Source: Acidaminococcaceae bacterium (GTDB taxonomy: Bacteria; Bacillota; Negativicutes; Acidaminococcales; Acidaminococcaceae). Taken from it: 5,495 nt of DNA. Each line of letters starts with the position of its first letter. Position 1 is the stretch's first letter. Shown one piece after another: positions 1 through 4,459 of this stretch. Location: assembly GCA_003512125.1 (NCBI GenBank), contig DOSQ01000166.1, forward strand, positions 1 to 5,495. Direction: 5' to 3'. A program made the position numbers and the translations under genes. A model generated the notes under the pieces. That model ran no database searches and was not told the DNA's origin. It saw nothing but the letters and a program-made list of their open reading frames with translations.

Positions 1-507
1 ATGCGCCGGGGCTTTCTGTACCGGTTCGCTCAGGAAGCAGGTTGTAACAAAATCGCGCTGGGCCATCACTTCAACGATATTATTGAAACCAATCTGATGA
101 GCATGATTTACGGCGGAGAAGTGCGCACCATGATGCCCAAGGTGAAAAGCGCCAACTGGGCTGGTATGGAACTGATCCGTCCCATGTATTATGTGCGGGA
201 AGCGGATATCAAAAAATGGCGGGATGAAAACCACCTGGAATTTTTGCAGTGCGCGTGCCGCTTTACCGAACGGATCGCCACAGCGGATCCCAACGAACCG
301 GCACCGTCCAAGCGGCAGGAAATCAAGCAGTTGATCGCCCGGTTATCCGCAGAAAACCCGCAGGTGCCCGATAATATTTTCCACGCCATGGAAAACGTCA
401 ACCTGTCCGTCGTCTTAAAATATAAATTGAACGGAACACTACACAACGTTTTAGATGGATATGACAAAGAACCTCAAGCGGAAAATTTCTCTGATTCAGA
501 TTTTTAG
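1..507 (+). CDS. TtcA-family tRNA 2-thiocytidine biosynthesis ATPase (C-terminal part, 5' end outside window)
   Basis: This is the C-terminal 168 residues of a PP-loop ATPase of the TtcA type. The family activates a cytidine in tRNA (position 32 in E. coli) with ATP and replaces its 2-oxygen with sulfur, using an iron-sulfur cluster. Visible landmarks are MRRGFLY at residues 1-7, which in the family directly follows the cluster-binding CxxC, then KIALGHHFND (17-26), IRPMYYVRE (about 59-67), FLQCAC (81-86) and a C-terminal IFHAMENV block like the MFSAMQNV of E. coli TtcA. The ATG at base 1 is almost certainly an internal methionine, because the SGGxDS ATP-binding loop and the CxxC must lie upstream of the window; full-length relatives are about 290-310 residues. 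FLQCAC has C-x-C where E. coli has CNLC. No terminator is visible after the TAG stop, so readthrough into the transporter is possible. The family is well supported; the exact tRNA target is inferred. Confidence 0.88.
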   Translation: MRRGFLYRFAQEAGCNKIALGHHFNDIIETNLMSMIYGGEVRTMMPKVKSANWAGMELIRPMYYVREADIKKWRDENHLEFLQCACRFTERIATADPNEPAPSKRQEIKQLIARLSAENPQVPDNIFHAMENVNLSVVLKYKLNGTLHNVLDGYDKEPQAENFSDSDF

Positions 508-522
508 CATACAAATCGGTGT

Positions 523-552
523 TTAACAAATCAGGAAAAGAACTGCTAAATT
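523..552 (+). promoter_or_regulatory. Putative sigma-70-type promoter for the EamA transporter
   Basis: TTAACA (523-528, five of six matches to TTGACA) is followed after 18 bases by TAAATT (547-552, four of six), and the -10 is preceded by TGC, an extended -10 signature. Transcription would begin near 559, giving a leader of about 35 bases. The match is by eye and the spacer is AT-rich, so a chance match is possible. Confidence 0.38.
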
Positions 553-592
553 CCATTTTCTCTTTAATTCTTACAACAAAGGACTTACATAC

Positions 593-1468
593 ATGAAAAA
601 CACTGCTGTCCTCTCCGTGTTAACCGCCGGAACCCTGTGGGGGCTCATCGGAATCTTTGTCAATATTCTGGCTTCCAAAGGCTTTGAGCCTTTGCAAATT
701 ACCACGCTTCGTGTGACCACAGCCCTGCTGCTTACCGCAATCATCATCTGGCGTACGGATCAGCGCCAGTTCTCTATCCGCCCCAAAGACTGGTGGATGT
801 TCTTCGGTAACGGTGTAATCGGGCTGGTTTTCTTTAACTGGTGTTACTTTAACGCCATCGCAGGAGGAAGTCTGGCCATCGCCGCCCTGTTGCTTTACAC
901 CGCACCCGTCTTTGTCATGCTCATGTCTGTCGTCCTGTTCCACGAACAGCTGACTAAAGAAAAAGTCCTGGCCCTGGTCATCACGTTCCTTGGCTGCGGC
1001 TGCATTACCGGAGCCTTTTCCGGCAATCTGTCCGTCAGCAGGGAAACACTAGTATACGGACTGGCCAGCGGCTTCGGTTATGCGTTATACAGCATTTTCG
1101 GCAAACCTGCCACCCAAAAGTATTCCGCCCTCACCGTGAGCCTCTGGTGTTTTATCTTTGCGACCTTCTTTACCCTGCCCCTTTCCGGTCTGAGCACTAA
1201 AACCGGTCTGTTCGGCGACGCCATGGTCTGGGGTGGCATTCTGGGTATCGGCCTGGTCAGTTGTGTATTTCCCAACGTATTATACATGCGGGGCCTGCAA
1301 CAATTAGAAGCCGGCCACGCCGCTATTCTGGCCACCATTGAACCAGTTGTGGCCGCTGTTGTCAGCTTTCTTTTTTTGGAGGAAACCTTTACCCTGCAAA
1401 AGCTGATCGGTATTGTTTTAATTTTAGCAGCTGTGCCGATACTGAACCGGAACGGAGAAAAGCCGTAG
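593..1468 (+). CDS. EamA/DMT-superfamily transporter, ten predicted membrane helices
   Basis: This 291-residue inner-membrane protein has the classic drug/metabolite transporter architecture: two homologous halves of about five hydrophobic helices each. The end of each half carries the EamA signature. In the first half it is YTAPVFVMLMSVVLFHEQLT (102-121) and in the second it is the IEP (249-251) to FLEE (261-264) segment. GTLWGLIGIF (13-22) in helix 1 is also typical. The length is normal for the family. The start is supported by AAAGGA at 578-583, nine bases before the ATG. Family members export or import amino acids, metabolites or toxic compounds. The substrate cannot be read from the sequence, and the neighbours (tRNA thiolation upstream, a convergent uncharacterised gene downstream) give no hint. 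The gene has its own likely promoter and a strong terminator after it, so it is probably monocistronic. Confidence 0.93.
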   Translation: MKNTAVLSVLTAGTLWGLIGIFVNILASKGFEPLQITTLRVTTALLLTAIIIWRTDQRQFSIRPKDWWMFFGNGVIGLVFFNWCYFNAIAGGSLAIAALLLYTAPVFVMLMSVVLFHEQLTKEKVLALVITFLGCGCITGAFSGNLSVSRETLVYGLASGFGYALYSIFGKPATQKYSALTVSLWCFIFATFFTLPLSGLSTKTGLFGDAMVWGGILGIGLVSCVFPNVLYMRGLQQLEAGHAAILATIEPVVAAVVSFLFLEETFTLQKLIGIVLILAAVPILNRNGEKP

Positions 1469-1518
1469 ATTACGTATAGCAGATTAAACGCATATTACTA
1501 TTTAAATAAAAAGAAATA

Positions 1519-1571
1519 AAGAAAGCGTGCAAGTTTTAAACAAAACATCGTGAAATCTTGCACGCTTTCTT
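1519..1571. terminator. Bidirectional intrinsic terminator between convergent genes
   Basis: A perfect 15-bp inverted repeat (arms 1519-1533 and 1557-1571) encloses a 23-base loop. The loop can extend the stem by three A-T pairs after one mismatch. It lies between the transporter stop and the stop of the convergent gene. On the minus strand the hairpin is followed by a T-rich stretch (TTTATTTCTTTTTATTT, complement of about 1502-1518). On the plus strand the tail TATTATATTTT is less uniform. It probably ends transcripts from both sides and more efficiently ends the minus-strand one. Confidence 0.85.
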
Positions 1572-1614
1572 ATTATATTTTGATCGTAAATCTTGATTCT
1601 GTTTTATTATTCTA

Positions 1615-2625
1615 TCAATACCCTTTGTACTTTTTCCCTAAGCGGTCAATTCCGTTTTCTTCCAATTGCTGCTTCACCCAGAAGAAATGGTCGTTGACCT
1701 CGTCATAAAACTGCTTGCGCCAGTTCAGATCATCCTGGATCAGGCCAATGCTGTATTCCACATTCCGGTCGCCTTCGTTGAAATCTTTGAATTCAAAAAA
1801 GTTTTCCCGGATGCGGTCGATCCAGAACCCGTACCGCCGGTCAATATTTTCGGACTGGAACCCTTTAAAACACTCGGACAGTTTATCGCGCTGCTCCAAA
1901 GTCAGCCCCGTTTCCGGCACGCCGCTGACATGCTGCAATATCGCGTAAATTTCCTCCGAAGCATCCATAAATTCGTCCCAGTTCTTACGCCCGCCGGTAA
2001 ACCGTTCCCCACTCTTCCACCACAGATAAGGCATATCGGGGCAGTGTACTGCTGCCGCATGGCCCAAAGGCATCACCAGATCCAGCACTTTGCTGAGGAA
2101 CGTGGAATCCAGCATTTCGTCCAGCATCTTCTCCACCATGCTGCCCTGAGTGGAAAACAGCAAATCCTTTACCTGGTTCACCGCATTGTTGATTCCGGCA
2201 AACTCCTGATGGGCCCAGGTATCCGCAAACACATGAAGGCCAACCCCCAGACGGAACACATAGTTGGAGTTGTCCAGTTTTGTATCGTACAGTCTGTATT
2301 TCAGCCGCTTGGCCATAACGCTGTGTTTCTTGCAGACCAGCTTTTCTGCTTCTGTATCCCCTTGCAGTCCAGGCAGAAAGTGGAAAGGAATCCAGATATC
2401 CTCATTGCCCTTTCCGGAAATATTGCCCCACACATTCTGGCAGGAGTACCGCACCTGAATGCCACGGGCAATATTTTTTTCTTCCTCCACATCCGAAAAC
2501 GGCGTCGAATCAAAGTTGTCATCCACCAATTGGGATGCGGCCGCTATCGTACGCGCATTAAAGCTGCCGAACTCCGCCCAGCGGGAAAGAACGTACACCG
2601 TACCGAAATGATAATCCAAATCCAT
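1615..2625 (-). CDS. Uncharacterised DUF6765-like protein with histidine/aspartate motifs (possible metal-dependent hydrolase)
   Basis: A 336-residue protein with no signal peptide and no membrane helix, so probably cytoplasmic. From memory its N-terminus (DLDYHFGTVYVLSRWAEFG, then IAAASQLVDD at 27-36) and the block GHAAAVHCPDMPYLWW (188-203) match the uncharacterised DUF6765 family. Potential metal ligands are H6, D35/D36, H82, H131, D135, H139, H189 and D197. The GLHVFADTWAHQEF block (129-142) has an HxxxDxxxH pattern that recalls the HxxxDxxxxxH of zinc-dependent phospholipase C and S1/P1 nucleases, although the spacing differs, so that link is only inference. The C-terminal third is rich in charged and aromatic residues (for example YGFWIDRIRENFFEF). 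I chose the ATG at 2625 over in-frame GTG (2649) and ATG (2631) starts because AAGAGG sits seven bases upstream of it and the family begins close to this methionine. It is a lone gene with its own promoter and terminator. The gene is certain, the family name fairly likely, the function unknown. Confidence 0.82.
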   Translation of the reverse strand: MDLDYHFGTVYVLSRWAEFGSFNARTIAAASQLVDDNFDSTPFSDVEEEKNIARGIQVRYSCQNVWGNISGKGNEDIWIPFHFLPGLQGDTEAEKLVCKKHSVMAKRLKYRLYDTKLDNSNYVFRLGVGLHVFADTWAHQEFAGINNAVNQVKDLLFSTQGSMVEKMLDEMLDSTFLSKVLDLVMPLGHAAAVHCPDMPYLWWKSGERFTGGRKNWDEFMDASEEIYAILQHVSGVPETGLTLEQRDKLSECFKGFQSENIDRRYGFWIDRIRENFFEFKDFNEGDRNVEYSIGLIQDDLNWRKQFYDEVNDHFFWVKQQLEENGIDRLGKKYKGY

Positions 2626-2632
2626 AATCATA

Positions 2633-2638
2633 CCTCTT
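2633..2638 (-). promoter_or_regulatory. Ribosome binding site that sets the start of the DUF6765-like gene
   Basis: AAGAGG on the minus strand lies seven bases before the ATG at 2625. It touches the ATG at 2631 and falls inside the reading frame begun by the GTG at 2649, so only the 2625 start has correct spacing. Confidence 0.7.
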
Positions 2639-2679
2639 AAGCAATCCACATTGCAAATTATTACAACAAAAAACTGAAA

Positions 2680-2717
2680 AAAAGAATCCGGACGTCTGCC
2701 CGGCAGTCTTACCTTTT
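2680..2717 (-). terminator. Terminator-like hairpin in the 5' leader of the DUF6765-like gene (possible attenuator)
   Basis: Read on the minus strand, a GC-rich core CCGGG / TCCGG (2699-2703 with 2688-2692, one G-U pair, six-base loop) is flanked by AAGA, which can pair with TCTT across a small internal loop. Seven consecutive T residues follow at once (complement of 2677-2683). This is the shape of an intrinsic terminator, yet it lies between the likely promoter (2751-2780) and the gene start (2625). It could be a transcription attenuator, or a weak stem that is usually read through. I see no known riboswitch or T-box motif around it. Confidence 0.4.
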
Positions 2718-2750
2718 TAAGAAAACGTTGATTAAAGATTCTGTGAAGCT

Positions 2751-2780
2751 ATTATAACACAGACATAATTTTTTGGTAAA
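2751..2780 (-). promoter_or_regulatory. Putative promoter of the DUF6765-like gene
   Basis: On the minus strand a perfect TATAAT -10 box (complement of 2751-2756) stands 18 bases after TTTACC (complement of 2775-2780, four of six matches to TTGACA). Transcription would start around 2743-2745, leaving a leader of about 120 bases that contains the terminator-like hairpin. The perfect -10 in correct orientation makes this the best promoter candidate in the window. Confidence 0.6.
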
Positions 2781-2841
2781 TTTTTTATAAAAATATTCAC
2801 AAAAACGCCCAAATTTGATAAATTATTATAGGAACTGTTAT

Positions 2842-2870
2842 TTGTCCGCCTGTAAGCGCACGAGTTTAAC
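2842..2870 (+). promoter_or_regulatory. Weak candidate promoter for ddh
   Basis: TTGTCC (2842-2847) and TTTAAC (2865-2870), 17 bases apart, each match four of six consensus positions. An alternative is TTCACA (2796-2801) with TAAATT (2819-2824), also 17 bases apart. Neither is decisive. ddh must have a plus-strand promoter in this spacer because its upstream neighbour points the other way. Confidence 0.22.
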
Positions 2871-2896
2871 GTTCCTGTATGAAACATGCGCGGAAC
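2871..2896 (+). promoter_or_regulatory. Imperfect hairpin in the ddh leader
   Basis: GTTCC (2871-2875) pairs with GGAAC (2892-2896), and GTATG (2877-2881) pairs with CATGC (2885-2889, one G-U) around an AAA loop, giving ten pairs with a 1x2 internal loop. It has no T-tract, so it is not a terminator. It could be an RNA structure that affects mRNA stability or translation, or a DNA dyad. An upstream AGGAAC (2830-2835) could pair with the same 5' arm instead. Confidence 0.3.
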
Positions 2897-2930
2897 ATCC
2901 GGACAGCAGACAATTTGAATACATACACAG

Positions 2931-2937
2931 AGGGGAG
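2931..2937 (+). promoter_or_regulatory. Ribosome binding site that sets the start of ddh
   Basis: AGGGGAG lies ten bases before the ATG at 2948. An in-frame upstream ATG at 2879 lacks such a site, lies within the leader hairpin, and would add 23 residues unlike the family's N-terminus. Confidence 0.75.
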
Positions 2938-2947
2938 TATTATAATT

Positions 2948-3928
2948 ATGGAAAAAAAGATTCGCATCGGCATTTGCGGTTACGGTAACCTGGGACACGG
3001 CGTAGAACTGGCAGTGAACCGGGCAGAGGACATGGAACTGGTGGGCGTTTTCTCCCGCCGCGACCTTCCCGGTACGGCCAGCGGAGTTCCCGCTATCAAC
3101 CTCAAGCATGTGCTGGAGTATAAAGATAAGATCGACGTGATGATCCTGTGCGGCGGTTCCGCCACGGACCTGATCGACCAGGGACCGGAACTTGCGCAGC
3201 ATTTTGTGACGGTAGACAGCTTCGACACCCATCCCCGTATTCCGGAACATTTCGCTAATATGGAACGGGTAACAAAAGAAAACCATACCGCAGCCATCAT
3301 TTCCGTCGGCTGGGATCCCGGCCTGTTTTCCCTGCTGCGCGTATTGGGCGACAGCGTGCTGCCGGAAGGCAAAACCTACACCTTCTGGGGTAAAGGAGTA
3401 AGCCAGGGCCACTCCGACGCCATCCGCCGCATTCCCGGCGTAAAGAACGGCAAGCAGTATACCATTCCCAAAGATGAATATCTGGAAGCCGTCCGTAGCG
3501 GCAAGGGAACCGACGCGCCCGGCAACGAGATGCATCTGCGCGAATGCTTTGTGGTTCCGGAAGAAGGTGCCGACCTGCAGGCCATTGAAACGGCCATCAA
3601 AACCATGCCTAACTACTTTGTGGGTTACGAAACCACCGTACATTTTATTTCCGAAGAAGAATTCGCGAAAAACCACAGCGGCATTCCCCATGGCGGCTTT
3701 GTGTTCCGCAACGGGAAAACCGATGATGCCACCGGTCACGTAATGGAATTTTCCCTAAAGCTGGACAGCAACCCGCAGTTCACCTCCAGCGTGCTGACCG
3801 CCTTTGCCCGGGCCATGTACCGTCTGCATTTCGAGCAGGGTAAATGCGGCGCTTTCACCGTGCTGGACATTCCCTTTGCCCTGCTTTCACCGAAAGCACC
3901 GGCGGATTTGCGGAAAACTATGCTTTGA
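2948..3928 (+). CDS. ddh: meso-Diaminopimelate D-dehydrogenase
   Basis: A 326-residue cytoplasmic enzyme (EC 1.4.1.16) that makes meso-diaminopimelate from tetrahydrodipicolinate, ammonia and NADPH in one reversible step. This bypasses the acylated branches of the lysine/cell-wall pathway. The length matches known enzymes (about 320-326). The Rossmann dinucleotide loop is GYGNLG (11-16), followed by FSRR (35-38), which in the family contacts the NADP phosphate. Further conserved blocks are CGGSATD (68-74), VDSFDTH (89-95), SVGWDPGLFS (119-128), FWGKGVSQGHSDAIRRIPGV (146-165), TMPNYFVGYE (219-228), IPHGGFV (246-252), KLDSNPQFT (271-279) and GAFTVLD (301-307). These line up nearly word for word with the Corynebacterium glutamicum enzyme. 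The start at 2948 is set by AGGGGAG and by where the family begins. It is divergent from the DUF6765-like gene. No terminator separates it from the small gene 96 bases downstream, so partial co-transcription is possible. Confidence 0.97.
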   Translation: MEKKIRIGICGYGNLGHGVELAVNRAEDMELVGVFSRRDLPGTASGVPAINLKHVLEYKDKIDVMILCGGSATDLIDQGPELAQHFVTVDSFDTHPRIPEHFANMERVTKENHTAAIISVGWDPGLFSLLRVLGDSVLPEGKTYTFWGKGVSQGHSDAIRRIPGVKNGKQYTIPKDEYLEAVRSGKGTDAPGNEMHLRECFVVPEEGADLQAIETAIKTMPNYFVGYETTVHFISEEEFAKNHSGIPHGGFVFRNGKTDDATGHVMEFSLKLDSNPQFTSSVLTAFARAMYRLHFEQGKCGAFTVLDIPFALLSPKAPADLRKTML

Positions 3929-3942
3929 TTCGCATATTTCCC

Positions 3943-3971
3943 TTGAATTTTATTGAAAATAGTGTTATCTT
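3943..3971 (+). promoter_or_regulatory. Putative promoter of the YegP-like gene
   Basis: TTGAAT (3943-3948, five of six) is followed after 17 bases by TATCTT (3966-3971, four of six), which carries an extended -10 TGT just upstream. A second reading, TTGAAA (3953-3958) with CATAAG (3975-3980) 16 bases apart, is possible. Transcription would begin near 3978, giving a leader of about 47 bases. Confidence 0.4.
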
Positions 3972-4009
3972 GAACATAAGGAAACTGTTCGGTTTCATCA
4001 ATATTATGC

Positions 4010-4016
4010 AAGGAGG
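4010..4016 (+). promoter_or_regulatory. Near-consensus ribosome binding site of the YegP-like gene
   Basis: AAGGAGG stands eight bases before the ATG at 4025. It is the best Shine-Dalgarno sequence in the window and suggests high translation of the small protein that follows. Confidence 0.85.
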
Positions 4017-4024
4017 CAATCCAA

Positions 4025-4402
4025 ATGGGAAAATTCTTAGTAAAAGAGTCCAAAGCAGGTATGCGCTTCAATCTCGTAGCCAATAACGGCGAAGTTATCG
4101 CAGCTTCTCAGGTTTACAAATCTCCTTCCGGCTGCAAAAACGGCATTGCCAGCGTACAGAAAAATGCCCCGATTGCTGTAATCGAAGACCAGACCGTGGA
4201 AGGCTTCAAAGTCGAAAAACACCCGAAATTTGAAGTATATGCGGACAAGGCCGGCGAATTCCGTTTCCGTCTGAAAGCCACCAACGGCCAGATTATTGCG
4301 GTCAGCGAAGGCTACAAAGCCATGAAGAGCTGCCTGAATGGCATTGCTTCTGTAAAAAAGAATGCTGCAGATGCTAAAATCGTAAAAGAAGAAGCAAAAT
4401 AA
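4025..4402 (+). CDS. YegP/DUF1508-family protein with two tandem repeats
   Basis: A 125-residue, lysine-rich, soluble protein built from two copies of the DUF1508 (UPF0339, YegP-like) domain, at about residues 3-55 and 68-125. The copies are offset by 65 residues and share the pattern KF-V..-KAG--RF-L-A-NG-(I/V)IA-S--Y----(C)-NGIASV-KNA; compare NGIASVQKNA (39-48) with NGIASVKKNA (105-114). Each repeat has one cysteine before the NGIASV block (C37, C103). Family structures are small alpha-beta units that often pack as tandem or dimeric pairs, and no enzymatic role is established. There is no signal peptide. The start is set by AAGGAGG. The gene has its own likely promoter and a very strong terminator, so it is probably a well-expressed monocistronic unit. 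Function is unknown; a link with ddh upstream would rest on position only. Confidence 0.92.
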   Translation: MGKFLVKESKAGMRFNLVANNGEVIAASQVYKSPSGCKNGIASVQKNAPIAVIEDQTVEGFKVEKHPKFEVYADKAGEFRFRLKATNGQIIAVSEGYKAMKSCLNGIASVKKNAADAKIVKEEAK

Positions 4403-4419
4403 GCAATTTAAACTTCATA

Positions 4420-4459
4420 GAAAGACCGGTATCACGATGATACCGGTCTTTCGTTTTTT
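4420..4459 (+). terminator. Strong intrinsic terminator after the YegP-like gene
   Basis: A perfect 15-bp stem (4420-4434 with 4438-4452) closes on a three-base loop and is followed by G and six T residues (4454-4459). It starts 17 bases after the TAA stop. The stop codon of the convergent aminotransferase (4458-4460) lies in the T-tract, so the hairpin is also the first structure in that gene's 3' end. On the minus strand there is no T-run after the stem, so termination there should be weaker. Confidence 0.93.

Larger units (their letters stand above)
2626..2947. other. 322-base AT-rich divergent intergenic region
   Basis: This is the largest gene-free stretch in the window. It holds, from left to right: the ribosome binding site and leader hairpin of the minus-strand gene, that gene's promoter, a run of A/T blocks with short dyads (for example AATTT-GAT-AAATT at 2812-2824), the likely ddh promoter zone, and a hairpin and ribosome binding site ahead of ddh. 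No small coding sequence with a credible ribosome binding site was seen. A lysine riboswitch would be conceivable in front of a DAP gene, but the leader is too short and lacks its conserved blocks. Confidence 0.7.

Noticed and set aside
1666..2640. A 324-codon open frame on the plus strand, antisense to nearly the whole DUF6765-like gene.
   Set aside because: It has no credible ribosome binding site, its translation (many P, H, Q and I runs) resembles no family I know, and the minus-strand protein has recognisable motifs and a proper promoter, start and terminator. Long antisense frames are common opposite genes of this base composition.
2686..2905. Repeat of ATCCGGAC, at 2686-2693 and about 2898-2905, as a possible operator pair or mobile-element end.
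   Set aside because: It is only eight bases, in direct orientation, without target duplication or longer flanking similarity. Chance is the simplest explanation.
2879..2947. An upstream in-frame ATG that would lengthen Ddh by 23 residues.
   Set aside because: The extension is unlike the family's N-terminus, lacks a ribosome binding site and covers the leader hairpin. The ATG at 2948 has AGGGGAG ten bases before it.
2780..2947. A lysine riboswitch (L-box) ahead of ddh.
   Set aside because: The leader is too short for the roughly 175-base aptamer and I found neither the conserved junction blocks nor a terminator/antiterminator pair on the plus strand.
2732..3739. A 335-codon open frame on the minus strand, antisense to ddh and extending through the AT-rich spacer.
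   Set aside because: The opposite strand encodes an unmistakable Ddh with all family blocks. The tail of this frame reads through the promoter zone and ends in low-complexity N/I/F-rich sequence, as expected for non-coding DNA.
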